NCBI RefSeq assembly: GCF_002934365.1
Contig: NZ_PTIY01000022.1
Coordinates: 1-32,504, forward strand
DNA from: Methylobacter tundripaludum
GTDB taxonomy: Bacteria > Pseudomonadota > Gammaproteobacteria > Methylococcales > Methylomonadaceae
DNA: 32,504 nucleotides
Direction: 5' to 3'
Within the stretch, counting starts at the first letter, position 1. Each line of letters starts with the position of its first letter. Position numbers and translations under genes: made by a program. Under the pieces are notes generated by a model. It did no database searches. It had not been told where the DNA came from and saw only the letters and a list, made by a program, of their open reading frames with translations. Positions 15,934 through 24,435 of this stretch are shown piece after piece.

Positions 15934-16836
15934 CTATTTATGCGACAACGCCTCAGCCAACGCAGCAGTAAGGTCGGTATATTGAAACTTGAATCCCTGA
16001 GCCAGCAGCCGTTCCGGCACAACCCGCTGGCTGCCCAACACCAGCTGAGACATTTCGCCGAGCAGCATTTTTAACAACCAGGCCGGAACCGGCAGCAGGG
16101 CGGGACGTTTCAGGCATTGCGCCAGAATCCGAGTGAATTCGGTATTGGTGACAGGGTTAGGGGCGGTCGCGTTGTAAGCGCCCCGCAGAGTGGAATCGGC
16201 GATCATCGTCAGCGCGATATTGATCCAGTCCTGCCGGTGAATCCAGGACATCCATTGCCGCCCGCCGCCCAAGCGCCCGCCCAGTCCCAGGCGAAACGGC
16301 GGCAACATCCGTTGCAGAAAACCGCCGCCGTCGGCAATGACCAAGCCGGTCCTGATCAGGCAGACCCTGACGCCGAATTGTTCGGCCTGTTTCGCGGCGG
16401 CTTCCCAATCGGCGCAAAGCTGCTGCGGGAAATCCTCATAGGGCGTTGATTGTTCGGTTAGCACCGTGTCGCCCTGGTCGCCGTAATAGCCGATGGCGGA
16501 GCCGCTGATTAACAACTCGGGCTTAACCGTCATGCGATCGATACAGGTTATCAAGTGTTCAGTCAGGCCGATGCGGCTATCCCTGATCAGCCGCTTGCGC
16601 GCCTCGCTCCAGCGGGCGTCGACAATCGGCGCTCCGGCCAGATTGATGATGACCTGATAGCTGTGTTCCGCTTTAAGTTGGGTCAGACTACCCAATGCAT
16701 TAACGCCCGAGCCGCATGTTTGGGCTACCTTGTCCGGGCTGCGGCTTAACACCGTAACCGCATGGCCTTGATTGATCAGGTTTTTAGCCAATGCGCTGCC
16801 AATAAAACCGGTACCGCCGGTAATCAGTATGTTCAT
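15934..16836 (-). CDS. TIGR01777-type epimerase (YfcH-like)
   Basis: The 300-residue protein begins with the dinucleotide-binding motif MNILITGGTGFIGSALAKNL and follows the TIGR01777 pattern: VINLAGAPIVDARWSEARK, LISGSAIGYYGDQGD, CLIRTGLVIADGGG, WMSWIHRQDWINI and YNATAPNPVTNTEF, with the C-terminal DUF1731 region (VPAWLLKMLLGEMSQLVLGSQ) at about residues 250-298. Its substrate is unknown. It is convergent with phrB (gap of 44 bases) and divergent from mmoR. Confidence 0.9.
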   Translation of the reverse strand: MNILITGGTGFIGSALAKNLINQGHAVTVLSRSPDKVAQTCGSGVNALGSLTQLKAEHSYQVIINLAGAPIVDARWSEARKRLIRDSRIGLTEHLITCIDRMTVKPELLISGSAIGYYGDQGDTVLTEQSTPYEDFPQQLCADWEAAAKQAEQFGVRVCLIRTGLVIADGGGFLQRMLPPFRLGLGGRLGGGRQWMSWIHRQDWINIALTMIADSTLRGAYNATAPNPVTNTEFTRILAQCLKRPALLPVPAWLLKMLLGEMSQLVLGSQRVVPERLLAQGFKFQYTDLTAALAEALSHK

Positions 16837-17143
16837 AATCGTGTCCTCATAACCATTAGGATTGATTTGGAAAATTTTTAGCTATGCCCACAAGGCATTA
16901 ACCCAATAGTGACAGTAAAATAGGGGGTAGACCAATTAAAACTGCGAGGATTTACAATTAATGACTGATGTTACGCAGTTAGTCGAATTTATACTGATTT
17001 AACGTTAAGGTGTCGTTAGGAGTCTGTCCGACAGACTCCTAGTCTTTTATAGAATAAAGGCAATGCGACACTATGCCGCATTGCCTCATTTTTTGATTTT
17101 GTTATCTTGGACTGGATGTTTTGCCCATAATCAAGAGAACTGA
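16837..17143. other. 307-base gap upstream of mmoR with two hairpins
   Basis: No gene is supported here. It should hold the divergent promoters of the TIGR01777 gene and mmoR. A near-palindrome TAGGAGTCTGT-CCG-ACAGACTCCTA (17017-17041) and an intrinsic terminator (17058-17096) lie in its right third. I see no GG-N10-GC sigma-54 promoter upstream of mmoR. Confidence 0.5.
17058..17096 (+). terminator. Intrinsic terminator shortly before mmoR
   Basis: AGGCAATGCG (17058-17067), a 9-base loop, and CGCATTGCCT (17077-17086) are followed by CATTTTTTG. Stem and T-run are on the plus strand, yet no plus-strand gene ends here. It either blocks read-through from an unseen short transcript or acts in the mmoR leader. 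Confidence 0.7.
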
Positions 17144-18928
17144 ATGTTTATCGATTTGAACATCCCACAGCAGTCAAATTTGGCTCAGGAATTTTTCTTG
17201 CTGAGACAAACCATTGACTATCAGATTTATCGGCCTATGCAGGCTTGGCAATGGATGACGCAAACTCGTTCAGCGCCGGATCAATACGATTGGGTTCGCC
17301 CTGAAGTCACCGAATCATGGCAACGCTGTCTTGACGAGTACCGACTGCCGCTGGGTAATTACGCCAATTGGGATCGTTATCAAATCATCAGCCAGCCTAT
17401 TCAGCTGGATAATCCGTCTCAAAAAATAGAAACATTAATTAAACAGCTCAACCTTAACTTCCATGTTTTTCTCAAAGAAGCCGGGGTTATGATGATGCTG
17501 GTCGCCGCTGACGGCAGATTGTTGTATGCGCTTGGAGAACAGCAGCCGGGGTCATTCATGTCACGAGCGAGTGAACGGGGAACCAACTGGCTGGAATCGG
17601 TGTTAGGCAATAACGGCATCGGCACGGCGATCGAGCTGAAAAAACCGGTCGCCTTTCAGGGTATGGAGCATTTTTTAAGCGTACTGCATCCTTTTACTAC
17701 AGCGGGTTATCCCCTGCTTGATGAATCCGGTCATTTGCTGGCGGTCATCGGCTTAGTCAGCAGCCATCATCAGGAAAGCATGAATTCATTGTTTGCCTTT
17801 TTGCATCTTATCTGCGTATTAGTGAATACGGATTTTCCAGTAGCCAAAAATTTATTGGCGCAGCAGCGGGTGCTGGAAAAAATTTCCTTCAGGGCTGTCC
17901 CAAAAACATCTGGCGCATTCGGTGATGCAGCGGTTTCACCGGCACTGGAAGAGCTGGTGAAAAAGGCAGTCAAGTTGCAGCAATACAAAATCCCTATTCT
18001 CATTACCGGCGAGTCAGGGGTAGGTAAAGACCATTTTGTGAACCTCATTAAAAAGGTAGGTCCCAGAAAAAACACGCCGCTGATTGCGATCAATTGCGCA
18101 TCCATTCCCCACGATTTGATAGAAAGCGAATTATTCGGTTACGCATCAGGGAGTTTTACCGGCGCGAAAAGCACAGGTAAACCCGGTAAGTTTATGCTGG
18201 CTGATACGGGCATCTTGTTTCTCGATGAAATCGGCGATATGAGTTTCGATTTGCAGTCAACATTGCTCAGGGTGCTGGAAACCTCGGAATTTACGCCGGT
18301 TGGCGGTAATAAACCGATACATGTGGATGTGCAGGTGGTTGCGGCAACCAATGTGCAATTATTGGAAGCCGTTGAAGCGGGCCGTTTCCGGCGCGACCTC
18401 TACTATCGCCTGAATGGTGCGCAAATCCATTTGCAACCGCTGCGTGATCGCGCCGATAAAAAAGCCATTATTCATCATATTCTGCAACGGGAATTAAATG
18501 CCATTTCAACCGAAGAGGCCTCGATTGAAATTTGTCGGGAAGTCATCAGCTTGTTTGAGCAGCATCCCTGGCCCGGCAATATTCGCCAATTGATTAATGT
18601 TATTCGGGCAACGCTATATACCGCCAGCAGCCGGTTCATCACCATACAGGATTTACCGATTGATTTTATCGCTGAATTAAAACAGCAAAAGCTGCTTGAT
18701 ATTACTCGCTCAAGACATCCTGATGCACAGGATAATTTATCCGTTATGAGCCTGTCGGACTGGGAGTTGCACGGCATCAAAACCGCATTAAAAGATTGCG
18801 ATGGCAATATTTCCCTGGCCGCTAAAAAATTGGGTATTACCCGTACTACGCTTTATAAAAAAATTGAGCGTTTCGGTTTAAATAAAACGGGGGATGACGG
18901 CTTGCTATACGCAGCCATGTCAAATTAG
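17144..18928 (+). CDS. mmoR: Sigma-54-dependent activator MmoR (sMMO regulator)
   Basis: The 594-residue regulator has an N-terminal sensory region (AcoR-like opening VTESWQRCLDEYRLPL; GAF-like part about residues 95-230), a sigma-54 AAA+ domain (Walker A GESGVGKD 289-296; loop GSFTGA 336-341; Walker B GILFLDEIGD 356-365; RRDLYYRLNG) and a C-terminal Fis-type helix-turn-helix (GNISLAAKKLGITRTTLYKK). The sigma-54 contact loop is GSFTGA, not the consensus GAFTGA. I call it MmoR because it lies in the sMMO island and the mmoX promoter is of sigma-54 type with UAS-like palindromes. The gene name rests on context, the protein class on sequence. In Methylococcus capsulatus mmoR lies downstream of mmoG; here it is upstream. 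Confidence 0.85.
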   Translation: MFIDLNIPQQSNLAQEFFLLRQTIDYQIYRPMQAWQWMTQTRSAPDQYDWVRPEVTESWQRCLDEYRLPLGNYANWDRYQIISQPIQLDNPSQKIETLIKQLNLNFHVFLKEAGVMMMLVAADGRLLYALGEQQPGSFMSRASERGTNWLESVLGNNGIGTAIELKKPVAFQGMEHFLSVLHPFTTAGYPLLDESGHLLAVIGLVSSHHQESMNSLFAFLHLICVLVNTDFPVAKNLLAQQRVLEKISFRAVPKTSGAFGDAAVSPALEELVKKAVKLQQYKIPILITGESGVGKDHFVNLIKKVGPRKNTPLIAINCASIPHDLIESELFGYASGSFTGAKSTGKPGKFMLADTGILFLDEIGDMSFDLQSTLLRVLETSEFTPVGGNKPIHVDVQVVAATNVQLLEAVEAGRFRRDLYYRLNGAQIHLQPLRDRADKKAIIHHILQRELNAISTEEASIEICREVISLFEQHPWPGNIRQLINVIRATLYTASSRFITIQDLPIDFIAELKQQKLLDITRSRHPDAQDNLSVMSLSDWELHGIKTALKDCDGNISLAAKKLGITRTTLYKKIERFGLNKTGDDGLLYAAMSN

Positions 18929-19227
18929 CGGCTCGAGACAGTGAAAGTATTACCAAATCGGCTAAAAAATTATTTACTTCAGAGCACGAAGGACATGAAG
19001 AAAACAATCCTTTTAATTCCATCTATGAAATTATCGATGCGCTGGAAAGCGCTAATCATAGATCGGCACTGCCTAGCCTTGTAGATCGGATGTGCTTTAT
19101 TCCCAGGGGCAAATATTGCAGCGGCTCTTTTGTTTGCCCACCACTGCGCCTCCCGGTCTACAGTCCAATCTGTCATTTTAAGGGGCTAAGCGAAAGGTGT
19201 CGATCAGGTGTTTTGTTTCAACTCAGC

Positions 19228-19641
19228 GTGATATTACACGGTAAAGCTGCGCTGGAAGACACGGTTAACATCGATACTAAAGTGCAGGAAAAGAACATCA
19301 CCTACCCCCACCGACGGTAAACTGGCGATCAAACTCATCAACCGCCTGAACAAGCCGGCTAAGGCTTACGGCATTCAACAGCGCCGCACTTATGGCAAGG
19401 AAGTCAACAACCTGCGCTTAAGTCTCCGCCGCTAAAACGCGACAATCGTTATCAACGGGACAAAAAGCGCAAGCGCTGTCAGCGCCGGGCAGCCATAGAG
19501 CCGATCGTTGGCCATTTAAAGTCCGGCTTTCGTTTAATCAGAAACTTCCTCAAGGATACCGTCGGGGACTGCATCAATTTATTGATGGCAGCCGCGGCCT
19601 GGAATTTCAGCCTTTGGATGAGGCTATTTGTTGATCGTTAA
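19228..19641 (+). pseudogene. Decayed DDE transposase remnant (IS5-like)
   Basis: Three frame-shifted pieces make one transposase C-terminal half: ALEDTVNIDTKVQEKNITYP (frame 1), then after an extra C near 19306-19309 TDGKLAIKLINRLNKPAKAY...TYGKEVNNLRLSLR (frame 2) up to a stop at 19433, then back in frame 1 (from 19441) DNRYQRDKKRKRCQRRAAIE, PIVGHLKSGFRLIRNFLKDT and INLLMAAAAWNFSLWMRLF. The AAIEPIVGHLK block carries the catalytic Glu of IS5-type enzymes. The N-terminal half and terminal repeats are missing. It lies between mmoR and the cytochrome pair. Confidence 0.75.
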
Positions 19642-20210
19642 AACGATTAAACCATCCCTGCTTCGGCTGATAGGTGCCCCAAAAACGCTATTCGTTGACA
19701 TGGCTTCCGCTTAACAGCTTGTTACCGGCTGAGATCGGGGTCTTGGTATCTGTAAGCATGGTGGCGGCGCTTTTTTCAGGACAGATTGTCAGAAAGTTGT
19801 TTATGGAGCGGTTGAACCCGAACAAACACCGGTATCAATATTACGATGATGGTGTTCTAAAGCATGCGCAAATCAGGTGTTCCGTGCATCCATCGTAGAG
19901 AGTGGGGGGCCTTTCGCTACCGGGTTGCGACCAAATAATCCAGGAAAAAAACCTGTCAAATTGTTCATATTGTGGCTAGTGTCGTTTTATTGGACGTCTA
20001 TTAAGTACCGATTATCCGGTTCACTTGCAGCCCCCCAGCCTCGCTCAGCCCGCAGCTCGCCAAATTCGCTAGCCTGGAAAATATTATTCGTTTTCCATAC
20101 AAGGGCACAACTGTTGCTTAGTTACTCGGTGTTGTCCATATCGCTCGGTATATAACGGGCTGTTAAGCATGTGGCGATGGACTAGCGGTTTACCTAACCA
20201 AGAGGAACTT
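19642..20210. other. 569-base gap before the cytochrome genes, no supported gene
   Basis: Short open frames (for example 19674-19898) show no family features and look like shadows or debris after the transposase remnant. The region must hold the promoter of the cytochrome genes, but I found no GG-N10-GC sigma-54 site and no copy of the UAS palindrome seen before mmoX. Confidence 0.4.
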
Positions 20211-21662
20211 ATGGATTTTCCCATTTTTCATATCGATTTTATCGGTAATCGCATGTTGATTGCAGTCGATGCAATTTTACATGTCATCATCAATCACGCT
20301 TTCGCCGTCGGTGCTTTACCGGTGGTTGCCCTGCTTGAACTTTCCGGCATTCGCCGCAAAGACGCGCGCTGGGACAAACTGGCGTACCGTTTGTTAAAAA
20401 TAATCTTCATTATCACGACTACGCTGGGTGCGTTAACCGGTGTAGGTATCTGGTTTTCAGCATCGCTGGTTAATCCGGCGGCGATCGGCAGCTTGATCAG
20501 GGTGTTTTTTTGGGGTTGGTTTGTCGAATGGATCGTGTTTGTCTCTGAAGTCAGCCTGATTATGGCGTATTTCCTGAGCTGGCAAACTGCCGGCCGTTCG
20601 CCGGAAGCCAAGTTAATGCACCTGCGTCTGGGGATTTTTCTGGCCGTTTTTTCCTGGATTACCATGGCTATTATCGTCGCCATTCTTGGCTTTATGATGG
20701 ACCCTGGCAACTGGGTGACTGAACGCACGTTGATGTCCGGTCTGTTCAATCCCATGTATCTTCCTCAGTTGGCGTTCAGAACCACATTGGCTATGGTGAT
20801 GGGCGGCATGACCATGATCTGTTTGATTTATTTGTTCACCCGGCATGATCTTGCCTTTCGCACTATGGTTTTGCGCGTTATATCGAACTGGTCGGGCGCC
20901 TGGATGCTGGGGCTGATCGTTGCCTCGATCTGGTACTATCAAGTGATACCCAATCACATGCTGGCAAACATACCTGTGGCCGTCACCACGCAGGAATATG
21001 TCAGCTGGAACGGCAGATTGAAGTTGCTATTGATTGTCGGTTTGTTTTATGTAGGCCGGGTATTATGGTTATCAGTCAAACGTCCAGGCCAAGTTCATGG
21101 CGCAAAATACTTGGTCTCGGTACTGCTGCTGTTTGCCATGCTGGGGCAATTTGAGCGGGTGCGCGAATTTATTCGTAAGCCCTTTATTATCGGTAACTAC
21201 ATGTATGCCAACGGCATCCGTGTAGCGGATTACCCGTTATTGCAGCGCGACGGCATCCTGCAACATGCCACCTACGCCGGTATTCGAGAGGTGACAGCCG
21301 ACAATCAAATCAGCGCCGGGCGCGAGGTTTTTGAACAAACCTGCACCCGTTGCCATACCGTCAACGGCGTTAACAGCATACGCGGTCAACTTAAAAAAAT
21401 GTATGGCGGAAAGCCATGGAAGTCCGAGGTAATTGCTGCTTACATTGAAAACATGCACCGCGCACGTTATTTCATGCCGCCGTTTCCGGGGAATAAAGCC
21501 GAACTTGATGCGCTTGCCATCTATCTTGCCTCGCTGCAAAAGCGGGCTGCCGCCTTTAATGGCGCGCAAATCAACGGTATCCCGATGCCCGACAAAATTT
21601 CAGCCGCTACCGTTTACGGAACTTTACCCAATCTGAGTATTACCAATGGAGAACATGAATAA
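20211..21662 (+). CDS. CydA-like membrane protein fused to a C-terminal cytochrome c domain
   Basis: Start chosen at the ATG at 20211, preceded by AGAGGAAC; 483 residues. About eight to nine membrane helices occupy residues 12-315. The pattern ILHVIINHAFAVGALPVVAL and TLGALTGVGIWFSASLVNP...FVEWIVFVSEV resembles the core of cytochrome bd subunit I (GxxTG block, helix Glu, N-terminal His). The C-terminal third is a class I cytochrome c domain with CTRCH (378-382) and a likely axial Met in RYFMPPFPG (Met422). Cytochrome bd-superfamily branches with a heme c domain are known. Whether this one reduces O2 or only moves electrons is not clear. It is coupled to the next gene by TAATG. Confidence 0.7.
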   Translation: MDFPIFHIDFIGNRMLIAVDAILHVIINHAFAVGALPVVALLELSGIRRKDARWDKLAYRLLKIIFIITTTLGALTGVGIWFSASLVNPAAIGSLIRVFFWGWFVEWIVFVSEVSLIMAYFLSWQTAGRSPEAKLMHLRLGIFLAVFSWITMAIIVAILGFMMDPGNWVTERTLMSGLFNPMYLPQLAFRTTLAMVMGGMTMICLIYLFTRHDLAFRTMVLRVISNWSGAWMLGLIVASIWYYQVIPNHMLANIPVAVTTQEYVSWNGRLKLLLIVGLFYVGRVLWLSVKRPGQVHGAKYLVSVLLLFAMLGQFERVREFIRKPFIIGNYMYANGIRVADYPLLQRDGILQHATYAGIREVTADNQISAGREVFEQTCTRCHTVNGVNSIRGQLKKMYGGKPWKSEVIAAYIENMHRARYFMPPFPGNKAELDALAIYLASLQKRAAAFNGAQINGIPMPDKISAATVYGTLPNLSITNGEHE

Positions 21663-22966
21663 TGAATGCCCCTATTCCTCGCGATATTCCATTACCGTTA
21701 CCAGCCCCGGAAGGATTGCTGGAAATCTTGCTGATTGTGTCGTTCCTGGTGCATATCGTGTTTGTGCATTTAATGCTCGGCGGTTCCATGTTCAGTCTGG
21801 TTTGTCAAATTAAAGGCCTGAAAACGCCTGATTATGAAAAGCTTGCCTACAGAATTATGCAGACGGTCACTGTTAATAAAAGTTTGGCCGTGGTTATGGG
21901 GGTCGCCCCCCTGTTGATTATCAACACACTCTATGCGCCGCAGTTTTATGCGTCCAGTGCGTTAATAGGCGATATGTGGATGGCGGTGATTCCCATGGTG
22001 ACGCTGGCTTTTCTATTGGCTTATGTGCACAAGTTCTGGTGGAATCACTTCATCAACATTCCAGAACTGCACATTGGCATTGCCGCCCTGGAAACTGCGC
22101 TATTTCTGTTTATCCCTTTGATATTCATGACCAATGTCAACCTGATGCTGTTTCCTGAATATTGGCCGCAAGTCAAAGGCTTCTTTTCCGCGATGCTGCT
22201 ACCCAACGTGTTGCAGCGTTATCTGCATTTTATCTCAGCCGCCGTGTTGTTTAGCTCGTTATTTTTTGTCTGGTGGAGCGGGCGTAAAACATTTCTGCAG
22301 GAGGTCCAGTTCAGCAAATTGCGGGTTATTGATGTGCGCCGATTCTTTTACGCCTTCGCCTTTGGCGCCACCATTGTTCAAATCCTGACCGGGTTGGTGG
22401 TGTTTGTGACCTTGCCGGCGCAAGGCATGAGCTGGCGTTTTACTTTGCTGCTGATGCTGGGTGGCTCGTCGGCATTGCCGGCTATTTGGTGGATGTGGCA
22501 AAACCTGACGAGTCCAGGTCATCTGATTGATGACAACTTAAAGCGGATTATTGCCTGTTTTGCCTGTGCAGCCATCATTATGGGCATCGCCAGGCATGAT
22601 TATCGGGAAAACGCCTTGGCTGACCACAAGACGGCCATCGCCGAGAAAACCGCCAATTATATGGCCGCCGTTAAAGAAGCCGGAGAACACGCGCAGCTGG
22701 ATGCAAAAGATCAGGAAAGCAAAATCTCAGCTCCGGGCGAAAGCGCATTTAACCAAAACTGCGCCGCTTGTCACCATGCCACGTTGCCCACCGTTGGGCC
22801 GGCGTTGCAGGAAATTAAAGAAATTTATGCGGGCGATTCGGCCGGCATTGTGGCTTGGACCAAGGCTCCGGGTAAAAAACGTCCAGACAGTATGCAAATG
22901 CCTGGATTTGTGCAGTTAAGTGATGATGAGTTGACGGCGATAAGCCAATACATACTGAGTCATTAA
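21662..22966 (+). CDS. Second membrane subunit with a C-terminal cytochrome c domain
   Basis: The 434-residue protein begins one base inside the stop of the first gene (TAATG), so translation is coupled. Eight or so membrane helices (about 20-315) are followed by a charged helical linker and a cytochrome c domain with CAACH (367-371) and a probable axial Met in MQMPGF. Its early part (VHIVFVHLMLGGSMFSLVCQ...DYEKLAYRIM) parallels the first subunit (LHVIINHAFAVG...WDKLAYRLL), so the two may be ancient duplicates. I do not recognise a named family. A two-subunit, two-heme-c membrane complex handling quinol or periplasmic electrons is the best inference. Confidence 0.65.
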   Translation: MNAPIPRDIPLPLPAPEGLLEILLIVSFLVHIVFVHLMLGGSMFSLVCQIKGLKTPDYEKLAYRIMQTVTVNKSLAVVMGVAPLLIINTLYAPQFYASSALIGDMWMAVIPMVTLAFLLAYVHKFWWNHFINIPELHIGIAALETALFLFIPLIFMTNVNLMLFPEYWPQVKGFFSAMLLPNVLQRYLHFISAAVLFSSLFFVWWSGRKTFLQEVQFSKLRVIDVRRFFYAFAFGATIVQILTGLVVFVTLPAQGMSWRFTLLLMLGGSSALPAIWWMWQNLTSPGHLIDDNLKRIIACFACAAIIMGIARHDYRENALADHKTAIAEKTANYMAAVKEAGEHAQLDAKDQESKISAPGESAFNQNCAACHHATLPTVGPALQEIKEIYAGDSAGIVAWTKAPGKKRPDSMQMPGFVQLSDDELTAISQYILSH

Positions 22967-22990
22967 ATAATCATCAAGGCGAGGGGAATA

Positions 22991-23299
22991 ATGAGCACAC
23001 TAAAGCTTTTACAAGAACAACAAGGCCGCGCGGTTATAAAACCCGCTGGGTTTAAAGATTCACAGCGGAACGATCAATCAACCGATTTCCCACACAGCCA
23101 ATACTTTCAGATTCATTTCCAACAGATGCATGAAAATATCCGTGACGTGCAAGATGAACTGAAGCAACTCAGGCACAATGTAGCCGGTTTGGACGTAAAA
23201 CTGGATCAACTCACGGCGCTGTTAATCGACCGACAAGCCACGCTCTCAAGCCATTCTTATCCGGCCGCGCAACAAAACAGCAACAAATCCAGGCACTGA
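22991..23299 (+). CDS. Small coiled-coil protein, unknown
   Basis: The 102-residue hydrophilic protein follows the cytochrome pair after 24 bases and has a GAGGGG ribosome site. Residues about 48-80 (MHENIRDVQDELKQLRHNVA, then LDVKLDQLTALLIDRQ) form a heptad-like coiled coil, while both ends look disordered. There is no signal peptide or cysteine. It is probably the last gene of the cytochrome operon and could be an assembly or scaffolding factor, but no family is recognised. Confidence 0.6.
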   Translation: MSTLKLLQEQQGRAVIKPAGFKDSQRNDQSTDFPHSQYFQIHFQQMHENIRDVQDELKQLRHNVAGLDVKLDQLTALLIDRQATLSSHSYPAAQQNSNKSRH

Positions 23300-23331
23300 T
23301 AGATAGGCTAACAAACATTAGCTTCGGAGCC

Positions 23332-23356
23332 GCCCTGTTCGTTAACAGGGCTTTGT
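23332..23356 (+). terminator. Probable terminator of the cytochrome operon
   Basis: GCCCTGTT, loop CGTT, AACAGGGC is followed by TTTGTG, 33 bases after the stop of the coiled-coil gene. The T-run is short, so efficiency is uncertain. Confidence 0.55.
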
Positions 23357-23405
23357 GCTGATCGGCAATTTCTTTGACGATGACCCTATTCAAATTACAA
23401 GGCCG

Positions 23406-23453
23406 GCTTTGCTACTCCGCCTAGGCATCTCGTGATGTTTGGCGTAGCAAAGC
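23406..23453. repeat. Inverted repeat with 10 bp perfect arms
   Basis: GCTTTGCTAC (23406-23415) pairs with GTAGCAAAGC (23444-23453), and GCC/GGC pairs extend it inward. TGATTTT follows on the plus strand. It may be a second terminator or the end of a small mobile element. Confidence 0.5.
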
Positions 23454-23499
23454 TGATTTTGCGATTCTAAAAATTACGTTTTGTGACACACTATTACAT

Positions 23500-23580
23500 A
23501 GGTAGATATTTTGTTCCATGCGTTGCCGATAGCACCCAAAGCAGGCGCTTTAGGCGGCGCATGGACCAGTGGATCTACCT
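23500..23580. other. Strongly folded 81-base element (possible structured RNA or palindromic element)
   Basis: Three nested stems stack: AGGTAGAT (23500-23507) with ATCTACCT (23573-23580); CCATGCGTTGCC (23516-23527) with GGCGGCGCATGG (23553-23564), 12 pairs including two G-U; and AAAGC (23538-23542) with GCTTT (23547-23551). It lies just 3' of the minus-strand gene 23603-24286. I recognise no known RNA family. Confidence 0.45.
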
Positions 23581-23602
23581 GCCAGGTTAAGTTGTCATGT
23601 TC

Positions 23603-24286
23603 TTACGCTATAACCAGTAATGATGAAATAACATCAAAATAAACATCAAGTAAAGCCGACAAGGCATTGTGAGACAAAGCCTGTAAGGTCGCTGAAGGCT
23701 GCGCCATCAACAAACTGAAAAAATCCGCCAGAGCATAGTAACTGCTAATCAAAATCGCTTCGGCATCTGCGCTATGCGAGGTCATATAATCAGTTATCGG
23801 GGCGAGTGCGCTCAGCATAAACTGTTCAGGGTTATCCATAAACATTTGCCAATACCGCTCAGACTGTTCACTGGCCGTTGTCACATAACGAGTCACCGGC
23901 TCAAAGGTCGCTAAGGTTACCTGTTCGGGGTTATCCCAAAAAGCCTGTAAATACTGACCTGTTTTTTCCTTGCCTGTGCTCACCGTGACTTGCCAGTCCT
24001 GATAAACGGGCAACACAGCGACCTGAACCTGGGCATAAAGGGCAGTGCCGGTATAAGCGGCCTGGTCATACCAAGCAGTCAGTGTTTCAACAGGATGCTC
24101 GTAAACCCGTTTGGCTGCGACAGCCACAACGCCGTGAGCATCGATTAATGCGTTACGCATATCCTGATACAAGGAATTAAGCTGAAAACTGACTTGGCCA
24201 TACAGTTGTGTTGTCGGCAAAATCAGCTTGTTTTCCAGATCAAGCTGGCGAATAGTAAAAAAATCCGGTTGATTAAAAATGGGCAT
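23603..24286 (-). CDS. Unknown protein with internal repeats, divergent from mmoX
   Basis: Start chosen at the ATG at 24286 (opening MPIFNQPDFFTIRQ) because TTGAGGAAAG precedes it; 227 residues. It contains two clear repeats of about 35 residues, YLQAFWDNPEQVTLATFEPV and YWQMFMDNPEQFMLSALAPI, each followed by a T/D-rich Y-M/V-T stretch, and a weaker copy before them (VYEHPVETLTAWYDQ). There is no signal peptide and no obvious membrane helix; it looks helical and recalls phasin-like proteins only in a general way. It shares the long control region with mmoX, including one UAS-like palindrome 80 bases upstream of its start. Confidence 0.65.
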   Translation of the reverse strand: MPIFNQPDFFTIRQLDLENKLILPTTQLYGQVSFQLNSLYQDMRNALIDAHGVVAVAAKRVYEHPVETLTAWYDQAAYTGTALYAQVQVAVLPVYQDWQVTVSTGKEKTGQYLQAFWDNPEQVTLATFEPVTRYVTTASEQSERYWQMFMDNPEQFMLSALAPITDYMTSHSADAEAILISSYYALADFFSLLMAQPSATLQALSHNALSALLDVYFDVISSLLVIA

Positions 24287-24366
24287 ACTTTCCTCAATGA
24301 GTCTGTACAACAAAACGCTAAACAATAACGCTTGATTCTAGCTTGACCGGGGGAGATTAAACATGC

Positions 24367-24392
24367 GACACGTTGCCGCGCGACAACTTGTC
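24367..24392. promoter_or_regulatory. UAS-like palindrome 1 (candidate MmoR site)
   Basis: A 26 bp near-perfect dyad: left half GACACGTTGCCGC, right half GCGACAACTTGTC, with only two mismatched pairs. It shares 21 of 26 bases with the site at 24551-24576. Its position, about 390 bases before the expected mmoX transcription start and 80 bases before the start codon of the divergent gene, suits an enhancer site for a Fis-type activator. MmoR binding is inferred. Confidence 0.6.
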
Positions 24393-24435
24393 TCAAAACA
24401 ACGCCTCAAGAAAAGCGAAAGGCGAATCAGCACGC

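Noticed and set aside
19674-20155. Two open frames between the transposase remnant and the cytochrome pair
   Set aside because: They have no family signatures, no ribosome sites and low-quality composition; they look like chance frames in decayed DNA.
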